Shown here: one piece after another, positions 20,697 to 30,319 of the stretch | How the letters are laid out: each line of letters opens with the position of its first letter | Position numbering within the stretch: position 1 is the first letter of the stretch | Assembly: GCA_035532295.1 (NCBI GenBank) | Contig: DATKRH010000242.1 | Span: forward strand, 4,402 to 68,401 | Direction: 5' to 3' | Length of the DNA: 64,000 bases | Source of the DNA: DASUBV01 sp035532295 | GTDB taxonomy: Bacteria; Actinomycetota; Actinomycetes; Streptosporangiales; Streptosporangiaceae | Made by a program: the position numbers and the translations under genes | The notes under the pieces: generated by a model | The model's database searches: none | What the model saw: only the letters and a program-made list of their open reading frames with translations | Told to the model about the DNA's origin: nothing

Positions 20697-20711
20697 GGCG
20701 CGATCTGCGCG

Positions 20712-21479
20712 TCAGGGTGACGCGATGCGGCCGAGCTGTGCAGGCACCTCGGCCGCCGCCGCCCGGTCGAGCAGCAGCAGCGTCTGCTGGCGGCCTCGGG
20801 CGCCGGCGGCGGGTACCTGGACGGGCCCGGCGCCCGACAGCGCGAGCCGCACCGCGGGCGCCTTGTCGGCGCCCGATGCGATGATCCAGACATCACGGGC
20901 CGCCAGGATGGCGGGCCGGGTCAGGGTCAGCCGGGTCGGCGGCGGCTTGGGGGCGCCGTGGACGGCCACCACGGTGCGTTCTTGCTCATAGTTGGCCGGC
21001 AGGCCGGGGAACAGCGACGCGACGTGCGCGTCCGGCCCGATGCCGAGCAGCAGCACGTCAAACGACGGCACGTCGCCATGGTCCTCGGGCCGCGCGGCGG
21101 CGCGCAGCCAGTCGGCGTACCGGTCGGCGGCGGCCTCCGGGTTGTCGCCGTCGGGCCCGTCGGAGGCGGGCATCGGGTGCACCCGGTCGGGGCTGATGTC
21201 GATGTGGTCCAGCAGCGCGGCGCGGGCGCCGGTCTCGTTCCGCTCCGGGTGGCCCGACGGCAGGAACCGCTCGTCACCCCACCAGATGTCGACGCGGCGC
21301 CAGTCGATGGCGTCCCGGGCCGGAGCGGCTGCCAGTTCGGCTAGCACCCGGGTGCCGATGCCGCCGCCGGTGAGGACCAGCGAGGCGGAGGCGCCCGCCG
21401 CGCAGGCGTCCACCAGGCGGGTCACCAGCCGGGCGGCGACGGCCTGCGCCAGCAGTTCGGCGTCGCGGTGCACGAGCAC
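20712..21479 (-). CDS. pgl: 6-phosphogluconolactonase
   Basis: Hydrolyses 6-phosphogluconolactone in the oxidative pentose phosphate pathway. Family motifs: LVLTGGGIGTRVLAEL, IDWRRVDIWWGDERFLPSGHPERNE, DVLLLGIGPDAHVASLFPG. Length 255 aa is normal. It is the last gene of the run tkt-tal-zwf-opcA-pgl on the - strand, 19 bp after opcA. Confidence 0.95.
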   Translation of the reverse strand: MLVHRDAELLAQAVAARLVTRLVDACAAGASASLVLTGGGIGTRVLAELAAAPARDAIDWRRVDIWWGDERFLPSGHPERNETGARAALLDHIDISPDRVHPMPASDGPDGDNPEAAADRYADWLRAAARPEDHGDVPSFDVLLLGIGPDAHVASLFPGLPANYEQERTVVAVHGAPKPPPTRLTLTRPAILAARDVWIIASGADKAPAVRLALSGAGPVQVPAAGARGRQQTLLLLDRAAAAEVPAQLGRIASP

Positions 21480-21498
21480 CTGAGGCGCGCTGATGGCG

Positions 21499-22416
21499 CT
21501 ACCGCCAGTCAGCCGGGACGGCGGCGAACGCCGCGGCCAGGGTCTCGCCGTAGATCTCGTCCGGGTTCAGCCGCCGCAGTTCCTCGGCGAGCAGTTCGGC
21601 CGTGTCCCGCCGCTGCAGCGCGACGTGCCGGTCCGGCTGGCCCGGCCGGCTCAGCGTCGCGGTGCGGCCATCTGGCCGGGTGATCGTGATCTCGCCGTCG
21701 TCGACGGCGAACGACACCCCCGTGATCCCGGGGCCGCCGGAGATTTCCCGGCTAACGGGCACGTCCAGGCGGCTGGACAGCCAGGCCGCTAGCAGGTCGG
21801 CTGTCGGATTGCCCTCCTCGGCGGAGACGGTCCCGCCGCGGACGGCCTCGTCGGTCTGGTCGATCGTGGCGGCGAGCAGGGATCGCCACGACGTCGCCCT
21901 CGTCCAGCTCAGGTCCGTGTCGCCGGGCCGGTAGGCCAGGGCGAGCCCGTGCAGCGCCTCGGCCGGGCTGCTGGCCGCGGCGGCATCGGTCACGCGACGC
22001 TGCGCCAGGGCCCCCAGCGGCTCGCCCGAGGGGACATCAGGGCCGTTGCCCGGCCACCAGGTGACCACCGGCGTGTCGGGCACCAGCAGCGGCATGACGA
22101 CGGAGTCGGGGTGCAGGCTCATCGGCCCGTACAGGCGCAGCAGCACCGTCTGCCCGGCGGCGCCGTCACCGGACCTGATCTCCGCGTCCAGCCGGGACGA
22201 CCCGCTGGAGCCGCGGCTGATCACGCCGAGTATCCGGCAGGGATGCTCCCGGCCGGCCTGGTTGGCCGCGCGCACCGCGTCGTGCTGCCGGGACTCGTCG
22301 GTCATGATGATCAGGTTGAGCACCACGCCCGTCGTGGGACCGCCGAGCTGGTCCCTGGCCCTGGTCAGGGCGCCCCGGATCTCGCCGGTGGTGGTGTCGG
22401 TCAGGTCGATGAGCAT
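21499..22416 (-). CDS. opcA: Glucose-6-phosphate dehydrogenase assembly protein OpcA
   Basis: Allosteric/assembly partner of glucose-6-phosphate dehydrogenase, limited to cyanobacteria and actinobacteria. Recognised from NLIIMTDESRQHDAVRAANQ and CRILGVISR near the N-terminus, PLLVPDTPVVTWWPG in the middle, and IDQTDEAVRGGTVSAEEGNP-type C-terminal segments. 305 aa, normal. It lies directly downstream of zwf, as expected of a partner. Confidence 0.95.
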   Translation of the reverse strand: MLIDLTDTTTGEIRGALTRARDQLGGPTTGVVLNLIIMTDESRQHDAVRAANQAGREHPCRILGVISRGSSGSSRLDAEIRSGDGAAGQTVLLRLYGPMSLHPDSVVMPLLVPDTPVVTWWPGNGPDVPSGEPLGALAQRRVTDAAAASSPAEALHGLALAYRPGDTDLSWTRATSWRSLLAATIDQTDEAVRGGTVSAEEGNPTADLLAAWLSSRLDVPVSREISGGPGITGVSFAVDDGEITITRPDGRTATLSRPGQPDRHVALQRRDTAELLAEELRRLNPDEIYGETLAAAFAAVPADWR

Positions 22417-22458
22417 GCGGCCTCTTCTTCGCTAGCAATCCCTGGCGGTCGCCGGCAC

Positions 22459-24009
22459 CTAGATTCGGCGCCAGGCCCGGCCGTCGCGCCCGATCAGCGC
22501 GTCGGCGCCCGGCGGCCCCGCGGTGCCGGCCGGGTACTGTTCTGGCTTGTCGTGGCCGGCCCAGTACTCCTCGATCGGGTCGAGGATCTGCCAGGACAGC
22601 TCGACCTCCTCCTGGCGAGGGAACAGCGGGGGATCGCCGATGAGCACGTCCAGCAGCAGCCGCTCGTAGGCCTCGGGGCTCGACTCGGTGAACGACTCGC
22701 CGTAGGCGAAGTCCATGTTCACGTCGCGGACCTCCATGGCCGAGCCGGGTACCTTGGAGCCGAACCTGACGGTCACGCCCTCGTCCGGCTGCACCCTGAT
22801 CACCAGGGCGTTCTGGCCGAGCTCCTCGGTGTCGGTGGCGGCGAATGGCAGGTGCGGCGCCCGCTGGAACAGCACCGCGATCTCCGTCATCCGGGACGGC
22901 AGCCGCTTGCCCGTGCGCAGGTAGAAGGGCACCCCCGCCCAGCGCCTGGTGTCGATGGTCAGCCGCAGCGCCGCGTAGGTCTCGGTGGTGGAGTCCGGGG
23001 CGATGCCGTCTTCCTCCAGGAAGCCGCGCACCTCGATGCCGCCCTGCCAGCCCGCGCCGTACTGGCCGCGGGCGGTGCCGATGGCCATGTCCTCGGGGAT
23101 CTTGACCGCCGACAGCACCTTCTCCTTCTCCGCGCGCAGTGAGTCCGCCGAGAAGGAGACGGGCTCCTCCATCGCGGTCAGCGCCAGGAGCTGGAGCAGG
23201 TGGTTCTGGATGACGTCGCGCGCGGCCCCGATGCCGTCGTAGTATCCGGCGCGGCCGCCGATCCCGATGTCCTCGGCCATCGTGATCTGGACATGGTCCA
23301 CGTAGCTGCGGTTCCAGATCGGCTCGAACAGGGAGTTGGCAAAGCGCAGCGCCAGCAGGTTCTGGACGGTCTCCTTGCCGAGGTAGTGGTCGATGCGGAA
23401 GACCGTCCCGGACGGGAAGACCGCGGACAGGATGTTGTTGAGCTCCCGCGCGCTGGCCAGGTCATGGCCGAACGGTTTCTCGATGACCACCCGCCGCCAC
23501 GGCTTGCGGTCGCCGTTTGAATCAGCGCTGTCGCGCTCCGGCGGCGTGGACAGGCCGGACCGCTTGAGCTGCTGGACCACCTGCTGGAAGGCCTTGGGCG
23601 GGACGGACAGGTAGAACGCGTAGTTGCCGCCGGTCCCGCGCTCGGCGTCGAGCTGCGCGACGGTCTGGGCGAGCTGGTCGAAGGCAGCATCGTCGGCGAA
23701 CTCGCCGGACACGAAGCGCACGCCCTCCGACAGCTGCTGCCAGACCTCCTCGCGGAACGGCGTCCGCGAATGCGCCTTCACCGCGTCGTGCGTGACCTGG
23801 GCGAAGTCCTCGTCCTCCCAGTCACGGCGAGCGAAGCCCACGAGCGAGAAGCCCGGCGGCAGCAGGCCGCGGTTGGCCAGGTCGTAGATGGCCGGGAGCA
23901 GCTTCTTGCTGGCCAGGTCCCCGGTCACGCCGAACAAGACGAGGACGCACGGCCCCGCGACCCGGGGGATCCGCCGGTCCCGCGGGTCGCGCAGCGGGTT
24001 GGGGATCAT
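22459..24009 (-). CDS. zwf: Glucose-6-phosphate 1-dehydrogenase
   Basis: NADP-dependent first step of the oxidative pentose phosphate pathway. Cofactor motif VLVLFGVTGDLASKKLLPAI near residue 18; substrate-binding/catalytic motif RIDHYLGKETVQNLLALRFAN with the essential Lys and His; VEKPFGHDL-type segment read as VIEKPFGHDLASA. I chose ATG 24009 because of the ggagga RBS 7 bases ahead and because the longer frame (to 24171) adds 54 Trp/Arg/Ser-rich residues unlike the family. 516 aa. Confidence 0.96.
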   Translation of the reverse strand: MIPNPLRDPRDRRIPRVAGPCVLVLFGVTGDLASKKLLPAIYDLANRGLLPPGFSLVGFARRDWEDEDFAQVTHDAVKAHSRTPFREEVWQQLSEGVRFVSGEFADDAAFDQLAQTVAQLDAERGTGGNYAFYLSVPPKAFQQVVQQLKRSGLSTPPERDSADSNGDRKPWRRVVIEKPFGHDLASARELNNILSAVFPSGTVFRIDHYLGKETVQNLLALRFANSLFEPIWNRSYVDHVQITMAEDIGIGGRAGYYDGIGAARDVIQNHLLQLLALTAMEEPVSFSADSLRAEKEKVLSAVKIPEDMAIGTARGQYGAGWQGGIEVRGFLEEDGIAPDSTTETYAALRLTIDTRRWAGVPFYLRTGKRLPSRMTEIAVLFQRAPHLPFAATDTEELGQNALVIRVQPDEGVTVRFGSKVPGSAMEVRDVNMDFAYGESFTESSPEAYERLLLDVLIGDPPLFPRQEEVELSWQILDPIEEYWAGHDKPEQYPAGTAGPPGADALIGRDGRAWRRI

Positions 24010-24049
24010 CGCCGTCCTCCGGTCGTCAGCTTTCGCGCGGGCCAGTTCG

Positions 24050-25174
24050 TCACAGGCTGCCCTTAGCGGCCATTTCGGACTTGATGGTGTCCAGCAGCTG
24101 GTTCCAGGAGGTGGCGAACTTCTCCACGCCCTCGTCCTCCAGCACCTGCACCACGTCGTCGTAGCTGACACCGACGGCCGCGAGTTGCTCGAAGTACCGC
24201 CGGGCCCCGTCGTAGGTGCCGTGAATGGTGTCGCCGCGCACGTCGCCGTGGCCGGCTATCGCGTGCAGCGTCGGCTCGGGCATCGTGTTCACGGTCCCGG
24301 CCGCGACCAGGTCCGTGACGTACATGGTGTCCTTGTACGCGGGGTTCTTGGTGCTGGTCGACGCCCACAGCGGCCGCTGCGGGCGAGCGCCGCGGCCCTG
24401 GAGGGCCGCCCACCGGCTGGTGGCCGACCGCTGCTCGAACAGCTCGTAGGCCAGCCGCGCGTTCTCGATCGCGGCCCGGCCGCGCAGCGCCAGCGCGTCG
24501 GCCGAGCCGATCTTCTCCAGCCGCCCGTCCACCTCGGTGTCGACGCGGCTGACGAAGAACGACGCCACCGACGCGATGGCGCAGAGGTCGTGGCCGGCCG
24601 CGTCGGCGGCTTCCAGGCCCGCCATGTACGCGTCGATGACCTCGCCGTATCGTTCCAGCGAGAAGATCAGCGTGACGTTGACGCTGATACCCTGCGCAAG
24701 CGTCTGAGTGATCGCCGGCAGGCCCTCGGTCGTGGCGGGGATCTTGATATACATATTCGGCCGGTCCACCGCCCACCACAGCGCCTTCGCCTCGGCGATG
24801 GTCTTGACGCTGTCCCGCGCGATCCGCGGGTCGACCTCGATCGAGACTCGCCCGTCCAGGCCGCCGGAGGCGTCATAGGCCGGGCGCAGCACGTCCGCGG
24901 CCCAGCGGATGTCGTAGGTGGTGATGGCCCGGGATGCCTCGTCGAGGGTGACGTCGCGGATCTGCAGGTCGGCGATCTGCTCGTCGTAGGCGTCGCCCTT
25001 GGACAGGGCACTGGCGAAGATGGTGGGGTTGGACGTCACGCCAACGACATGGAAGTCGCGCATCAGCGCGGCCAGGTTGCCCGTGCGCAGCCGCTCCCGG
25101 CTGATGTCATCGAGCCACACTGCCACGCCGAGCGCGCTCAGCTGCCCCAGCTTGTCGTCGGGCTGGGTCGTCAT
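24050..25174 (-). CDS. tal: Transaldolase
   Basis: Non-oxidative pentose phosphate enzyme that transfers a dihydroxyacetone unit through a Schiff-base lysine. Motifs: GVAVWLDDISRERL, HVVGVTSNPTIFASAL, the lysine in NMYIKIPATTEG, and SVNVTLIFSLERYGEVIDAY. 374 aa, the long actinobacterial form. 59 bp from tkt upstream and 40 bp from the zwf start downstream. Confidence 0.96.
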   Translation of the reverse strand: MTTQPDDKLGQLSALGVAVWLDDISRERLRTGNLAALMRDFHVVGVTSNPTIFASALSKGDAYDEQIADLQIRDVTLDEASRAITTYDIRWAADVLRPAYDASGGLDGRVSIEVDPRIARDSVKTIAEAKALWWAVDRPNMYIKIPATTEGLPAITQTLAQGISVNVTLIFSLERYGEVIDAYMAGLEAADAAGHDLCAIASVASFFVSRVDTEVDGRLEKIGSADALALRGRAAIENARLAYELFEQRSATSRWAALQGRGARPQRPLWASTSTKNPAYKDTMYVTDLVAAGTVNTMPEPTLHAIAGHGDVRGDTIHGTYDGARRYFEQLAAVGVSYDDVVQVLEDEGVEKFATSWNQLLDTIKSEMAAKGSL

Positions 25175-25233
25175 GACTTTCTCCTTCTAGCTTGCTCAAT
25201 AGCTTCGGGGCTCGGCTGCTTCGGCGCAGCCTG

Positions 25234-27387
25234 CTACGGCGCAGACGGCGTCGGGGCGGCAGCCCCGCGCGCCCCGCGCGCCCCGCGCGCTCGCGCCAGG
25301 CTCGCCTGCGCTGCCTTCACTACGTGCTCGGCAGTCAGGCCGAATTCCTCGTACAGCTTCTGATAGTCGGCCGAAGCACCGAAATGCTCGAGGCTGACGC
25401 TCTCGCCGAGATCCCCGACGTACTCCCGCCAGCCCAGGGCAATGCCCGCCTCGACGCTGACCCGGGCCCGGACGCCAGCCGGCAGGACCTCTTCCCGGTA
25501 GGCCCCGCCCTGCTCCTTAAACCATTCGACACACGGCATCGATACCACCCGGGCCGCGACACCTTGCTCCTGGAGTTGCTCGCGCGCCGCCAGCGCGATC
25601 TGGACCTCGCTGCCGGTGCCGATGAGGATGACCTCGGGGCTGCCGCCGGCCGCCTCGGCGAGCACGTAACCGCCCCGCACGGTGCCGTCCGCGCTAGCCA
25701 GGCCGCCCGGCCCGGCCGACCTGTCGAACACCGGGACGTTCTGCCGGGTCAGGCACAGCCCGGCCGGATGATCGGTGCGCTCCAGGATCGTCCGCCAGGC
25801 GACCGCCGTCTCGTTGCCGTCGGCCGGCCGCACGATGTCCAGGCCCGGGATCGCGCGCAGCGACCATAGGTGCTCGACGGGCTGGTGGGTCGGGCCGTCC
25901 TCGCCCAGGCCGATCGAGTCATGGGTCCAGATGTAGGTGACCGGCTGCTTCATCAGCGCGGCCAGCCGGACCGCGCCCCGCATGTAGTCGCTGAACACCA
26001 GGAACGTGCCGCCGTAGGGCCGGGTGAGGCCGTGCAGCGCGATCCCGTTGAGGATGGCGCCCATCCCGTGCTCGCGGATGCCGAAGTGCAGCGTCCGCCC
26101 GTACGGGTTGCCGGGGAACATCTCGGTCTGGTGCTCGGTGGGGATGAAGGACGGCTCGCCCTTCATCGTGGTGTCGTTGCTGCCGGCCAGGTCGGCCGAC
26201 CCGCCCCACAGCTCCGGCAGCACCGGCGCTAGCGCGCCGAGCACCTGCCCGGAGGCCGACCGGGTCGCGATTCCCTTCGCGCTGGGCTCGAACGTGGGCA
26301 GCGCCTTGGTCCAGCCCGCCGGCAGCGCGCGGGCCGCCAGCCGGTCCAGCAGCTCGCGGCGGTCAGGGCTGGCCGCCGACCACGCCGCGAACCGCTCGTT
26401 CCAGCGCGCGTGCAACTGCTTGCCCCGCTCGGCCACCTGGCGGGCGCGGGCCAGCGTCTCGTCCTCGACCGGGAAGTCGGCCGCTGGGTCGAAGCCGAGG
26501 ATCTGCTTGGTCGCGGCGACCTCGTCGGCCCCCAGGGCGGAGCCGTGCGCGGCGCCGGTGTTCTGCTTGTGCGGCGCGGGCCAGCCGATGATCGTCCGCA
26601 GCGAGATCAGCGAGGGCCCGGCCGTATGGTCGCGGGCCGCCTGGAACGCCTGGTACAGCGCCTCGACGTCCTCGGCGTAGCCCGTCGGGTGGCGCCAGTC
26701 CACCCGCTGCACGTGCCAGCCGTAGGCCTCGTAACGGGCGCAGACATCCTCGGACTTGGCGATGCTGGTGTCGTCCTCGATGGAGATGCTGTTGTCGTCG
26801 TAGAGCACCACCAGGTTCCCCAGCTCCTGGTGCCCGGCGATCGAGGACGCCTCGTGGGTGATGCCCTCCTCGATGTCTCCGTCCGAGGCGAACACGTAGA
26901 TGTGGTGGTCGAACGGGCTGGTGCCCGGCTCGGCGTCCGGGTCGAGCAGGCCCCGCTCGCGGCGGGCGGCCATGGCCATGCCCACCGCCATGCTCAGGCC
27001 CTGGCCGAGCGGGCCGGTGGTGCACTCGACTCCCGGCGTCAGCCAGTGCTCGGGGTGACCCGGGGTCAGGCTGTCCCACGTCCGGTAGGCCTTCAGGTCA
27101 TCCAGGGTCAGCCCGTAGCCGGACAGGTAGCTCTGGATGTACAGGGTCAGGCTGGAGTGCCCGCAGGACAGCACGAACCTGTCCCGGCCCTGCCAGGCGG
27201 CGTCGGACGGGTCGTGCCGCAGGACGCGCTGGAACAGCAGATAGGCGGCCGGGGCCAGGCTCATGGCGGTGCCCGGATGGCCCGATCCCGCTTTCTGGAC
27301 CGCGTCCATGGCCAGGACCCGGACCAGGTCCACGGCCCGCCTGTCGGCCTGGGTCCACTCCAGCTCCGCGGGCATCTCGCTGCTCAC
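25234..27387 (-). CDS. tkt: Transketolase
   Basis: Thiamine-diphosphate enzyme of the pentose phosphate pathway. Visible are GSGHPGTAMSLAPAAYLLFQ, the ThDP motif DGDIEEGITHEASSIAGHQELGNLVVLYDDN, GPTHQPVEHLWSLRAIP and the C-terminal ALGWREYVGDLGESVSLEHFG. GTG start. The last ~18 residues are a low-complexity GARGARGAAAPTPSAP tail coded by a 9-bp GC repeat (about 25262-25293). 717 aa. Confidence 0.96.
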   Translation of the reverse strand: MSSEMPAELEWTQADRRAVDLVRVLAMDAVQKAGSGHPGTAMSLAPAAYLLFQRVLRHDPSDAAWQGRDRFVLSCGHSSLTLYIQSYLSGYGLTLDDLKAYRTWDSLTPGHPEHWLTPGVECTTGPLGQGLSMAVGMAMAARRERGLLDPDAEPGTSPFDHHIYVFASDGDIEEGITHEASSIAGHQELGNLVVLYDDNSISIEDDTSIAKSEDVCARYEAYGWHVQRVDWRHPTGYAEDVEALYQAFQAARDHTAGPSLISLRTIIGWPAPHKQNTGAAHGSALGADEVAATKQILGFDPAADFPVEDETLARARQVAERGKQLHARWNERFAAWSAASPDRRELLDRLAARALPAGWTKALPTFEPSAKGIATRSASGQVLGALAPVLPELWGGSADLAGSNDTTMKGEPSFIPTEHQTEMFPGNPYGRTLHFGIREHGMGAILNGIALHGLTRPYGGTFLVFSDYMRGAVRLAALMKQPVTYIWTHDSIGLGEDGPTHQPVEHLWSLRAIPGLDIVRPADGNETAVAWRTILERTDHPAGLCLTRQNVPVFDRSAGPGGLASADGTVRGGYVLAEAAGGSPEVILIGTGSEVQIALAAREQLQEQGVAARVVSMPCVEWFKEQGGAYREEVLPAGVRARVSVEAGIALGWREYVGDLGESVSLEHFGASADYQKLYEEFGLTAEHVVKAAQASLARARGARGARGAAAPTPSAP

Positions 27388-27497
27388 CTTGGCTCAGGCC
27401 TCCCTGCTCTTTATGCGCCATTCCTCTTTACGGACCGACCTTATCCCGGACCCGCCACGCGTAATCCCGGACGCGCCACGCGTCACCTGCCGCGCGG

Positions 27498-28523
27498 TCA
27501 CTGCGCTAGCTGACCGCGGTCGCGGAGCGCATACGGCAGCAGCAGGACGGTCACCCAGATCGCGGTCGCCCCGGTCTCGTGCACCCAGACCAGGCCGGCC
27601 GGCAGCCCGCTGAAGTACTGCGAATAGCCGACCGCGCCCTGCACGAGGATCAGGCCGACCAGCAGCCAGCCCAGCCGCACCGCCCGGCGCGGCGCGGCCG
27701 ACAGGCGCATGGCCACCATCAGCGCGACGACCAGCCCGCCGAGCAGCCAGCCGATGTCGGCGTGCAACTGGGTCACGCCGGTCAGCGGCAGCGGGTACCT
27801 GGGCACCGACCGGGCGCCGGCCAGGGGCCCCGTTCCGGTGACGACCGTGCCGGCCGTCAGCATCAGCGCGATGGTGCCCACCAGGGCGAGCGACAGCAGT
27901 CGCACCTCCGGGCGGACCAGCGGCCGGGCCGGGCCGGCGGGCTCCTGGCACCGGACATACAGCGCGACCGCCGCCGCGATCAGTGCCGCCGAGGCCAGGA
28001 AATGTACCGATACCCAGGCCGGATTGAGCTTGGTCAGCACGACGATGCCACCCAGCACGGCCTGCACCACGATCGCGCCGGGCTGCGCGACCGCCAGCCA
28101 GACCAGGTCCTTGCGGCGGCGGCCGTCCGGACCGGGACGGAACCGCCACGCCGCGACGCAGACAACCACGGCGATAACGAAGATCGCGATGGTCACCAGC
28201 CGGTTGCCGAACTCGATCCACCGGTGGACCAAAGAGCCGCCGGTGTCGCCGCCGGCCACCAGGCTGCGCGCCGTGCACTGCGGCCAGTCGGGACAGCCGA
28301 GGCCGGACTGGCTGAGCCGCACCGCGGCGCCGGTCAGGATGATGGCGGCCGAGGCCGCGACCCCGGCGAGCGCGATCCGCCGCATGACCGCCGGGGATGG
28401 GTCCGCCACGATGTCCGCCAGGCTCCGCGCCCAGCGCGCCCAGCGCGGCCGGTGCGATCCGCCCAGCGTGGCCGGCGCGGCCGGGCTCGCGGCCGGCGGC
28501 GGAGTGGCAAGATGTCCGGGCAC
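27498..28523 (-). CDS. ctaA: Heme A synthase (COX15/CtaA)
   Basis: Membrane mono-oxygenase-like enzyme converting heme O to heme A for cytochrome oxidase. Eight hydrophobic helices are visible; heme-ligand histidines lie in LVHRWIEFGNRLVT, VHFLASAALI, VTQLHADIGWLLGG and WVHETGATAIWV. The cysteine pair loop GCPDWPQC is present after the first helix, as in actinobacterial CtaA. I set the start at GTG 28523 because the open frame continues far upstream only as antisense/overlap with the next gene. The heme O synthase gene (ctaB), often adjacent, is not in this window. Confidence 0.9.
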   Translation of the reverse strand: MPGHLATPPPAASPAAPATLGGSHRPRWARWARSLADIVADPSPAVMRRIALAGVAASAAIILTGAAVRLSQSGLGCPDWPQCTARSLVAGGDTGGSLVHRWIEFGNRLVTIAIFVIAVVVCVAAWRFRPGPDGRRRKDLVWLAVAQPGAIVVQAVLGGIVVLTKLNPAWVSVHFLASAALIAAAVALYVRCQEPAGPARPLVRPEVRLLSLALVGTIALMLTAGTVVTGTGPLAGARSVPRYPLPLTGVTQLHADIGWLLGGLVVALMVAMRLSAAPRRAVRLGWLLVGLILVQGAVGYSQYFSGLPAGLVWVHETGATAIWVTVLLLPYALRDRGQLAQ

Positions 28524-28549
28524 GAGCCCATCGTAGGACCGCGCGCGGA

Positions 28550-29440
28550 CTAGCTGGCCGGCGGTTGGGGCATTCCGGTCCCGGGCTCCGCCCGGTGATC
28601 TCGCGGGCTGCCGCGGGCGGCCCCGGCGCTGGCCACGGTCACGCAGGCGATGGCCAGCCACTGCCGGGCGGCCAGCGCCTCGCCGAGCACGATCAGGCCC
28701 ACCAGCGCGGCGACGGCCGGCTCCAGGCTCATCCAGATGCCGAAGACCCGGGCCGGGACGCGGCGCAGCGCCTCGAGCTCCAGTCGGTAGGGGATGACCG
28801 AGGAGAGCAGCCCGATCCCCAGGCCGGCCGCCAGCACGCCGGGGCGCAGCAGCGCCGGGCCGCTGTCGGCGATGGCCGCCGGGGTCACCACAACGGCGGC
28901 CACCAGCATCGCGATGACCAGGCCGGAGGACCCGCCGAACCGCTGGCCCGTGGACCGGCTCAGCAGGATGTAGGCGGCCCACGTGGCGGCGGCCACCAGC
29001 GCGAACACCACTCCCGCGAGGGCCGCCCCGCCCGAGATGCCCGCGAACCCGCCGCGGGTGAGCAGGGCGACGCCGGCGCCGGCCAGGACCACCCAGACCG
29101 CGTCGACCAGCCGCCGGGACGAGGCGACGGCGACGGCCAGCGGGCCCAGGAACTCGATCGTCACCGCGACGCCCAGCGGGATGCGGGCGAACGACTGGTA
29201 GATCGAGTAGTTCATGACACCCAGCGTCACGCCGAAGGCCAGGACGACCGCGGCGTCCCGCCAGGCTCGGTTCGCGATGATCGCGCGCACCGCGGCGGCC
29301 AGGCCGCGGCCGCCGACGGCGGCCAGGATGGCCGCCGCCCACCACAGCCGCACGCCGGTGATCCCGGCGGCGGCGACCTGGCTGAACATCCGCCCGGCCA
29401 GCCCGGCGCCGAGCTGCACGGAGACGATCCCGGTGAGCAC
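28550..29440 (-). CDS. EamA/RhtA-type transporter (drug/metabolite superfamily)
   Basis: Ten-helix inner-membrane exporter with two EamA repeats; members include the threonine/homoserine exporter RhtA. Features: VRLWWAAAILAAVGGRG, NYSIYQSFARIPLGVAVTIE, FLGPLAVAVASSRR in repeat one, and IPYRLELEALRRVPARVFGI, SLEPAVAALVGLIVLGEAL in repeat two. The IEFLGP and SLEPAVAAL segments are typical of RhtA-like members. GTG start at 29440; the in-frame region upstream has no better start before a stop. Confidence 0.88.
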   Translation of the reverse strand: MLTGIVSVQLGAGLAGRMFSQVAAAGITGVRLWWAAAILAAVGGRGLAAAVRAIIANRAWRDAAVVLAFGVTLGVMNYSIYQSFARIPLGVAVTIEFLGPLAVAVASSRRLVDAVWVVLAGAGVALLTRGGFAGISGGAALAGVVFALVAAATWAAYILLSRSTGQRFGGSSGLVIAMLVAAVVVTPAAIADSGPALLRPGVLAAGLGIGLLSSVIPYRLELEALRRVPARVFGIWMSLEPAVAALVGLIVLGEALAARQWLAIACVTVASAGAARGSPRDHRAEPGTGMPQPPAS

Positions 29441-29536
29441 CAGCGCCGATGGCGGGACGCCGCCAGGTCCCGGCCGCCGGCGGCTCCTGGCCGCCGCGGT
29501 GCCGCTGTCCGGGCTCGCCTGCCGCGCGGGGACGGC

Positions 29537-30319
29537 CTACTCCCAGCGGAAGGTGCGCGCGGCGATGGCGATGGTGACGGCCGCCCAGGCGATCAGCACC
29601 AGCAGATCCGCGGCCGGCAGGCCGCCGCCGTGGGCCAGGGACATGCGCAGGCCGTCCGCGAGCGCGCCGGCCGGCAGCAGCTTGAGCTCGGGCTGGATCG
29701 CGGCCGGGAACTTGTCGAGTGGGAAGACCACCCCGCCTATTCCCAGCATGACCAGGTAGAGCAGGTTCGCCGCCGCCAGCGTCGCCTCGGCCCGCAACGT
29801 CCCCGCCAGCAGCAGCGCCAGGCCGCTGAAGGCGGCCGTGCCGGCCAGCACGAGCAGCAGCGCCCAGGCCACGCCGGCCGGGCTCGTCCGCGGCTGCCAG
29901 CCCAGCACCGCGCCCAGGCCCGCGATCACGATCACCTGCAGCGCCTCGACGGCCAGCACGCTCAGCGTCTTGGCGGCGATCAGGCCGCCGCGCGACAGCG
30001 GCGACGCGCCGAGCCGCTTCAGCACGCCGTAGCGGCGCTCGAAGCCGGTCGCGATCGCCTGGCTGGTGAAGGCCGTCGACATGACCGCGAGCGCGAGAAT
30101 GCCCGGCACCACGAAGTCGATCCGGCTGCCGCTGATGCTGACCAGCGGCTCATGGCCGAACGCGAGCAGCAGCAGAACCGGGATGATCAGCGTCAGCAGC
30201 AGCTGCTCGCCGTTACGGAGCAGGATCCGCAGCTCCATCCCCGCCTGCGCGGCGACCATCCGCGGCAGCGGCGCGGCGCCGGGCGCCGGGGGCGGCCACC
30301 GCGCCAGGGTGTCGGTCAT
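29537..30319 (-). CDS. ABC-2 type transporter permease
   Basis: Six-helix permease of the ABC-2 family, the exporter partner of the adjacent ATPase. Features: ELRILLRNGEQLLLTLIIPV (amphipathic helix and TM1), VPGILALAVMSTAFTSQAIATGFERRYGVLKRLGASPL (hallmark of this family) and GVVFPLDKFPAAIQPELKLLP. I chose ATG 30319, which overlaps the ATPase stop as ATGA; the longer frame from 30415 lies inside the ATPase gene. In Streptomyces this pair lies next to sufR. Confidence 0.93.
   Translation of the reverse strand: MTDTLARWPPPAPGAAPLPRMVAAQAGMELRILLRNGEQLLLTLIIPVLLLLAFGHEPLVSISGSRIDFVVPGILALAVMSTAFTSQAIATGFERRYGVLKRLGASPLSRGGLIAAKTLSVLAVEALQVIVIAGLGAVLGWQPRTSPAGVAWALLLVLAGTAAFSGLALLLAGTLRAEATLAAANLLYLVMLGIGGVVFPLDKFPAAIQPELKLLPAGALADGLRMSLAHGGGLPAADLLVLIAWAAVTIAIAARTFRWE

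Noticed and set aside
22459..24171. 570-codon version of zwf
   Set aside because: The first 54 codons give a Trp/Arg/Ser-rich sequence unlike glucose-6-phosphate dehydrogenases, and the ATG at 24009 has a clear ggagga RBS.
28524..29345. Upstream extension of the ctaA frame to 615 codons
   Set aside because: The extra part overlaps the EamA gene in another phase and has the composition of a shadow frame; the COX15 domain begins after 28523.
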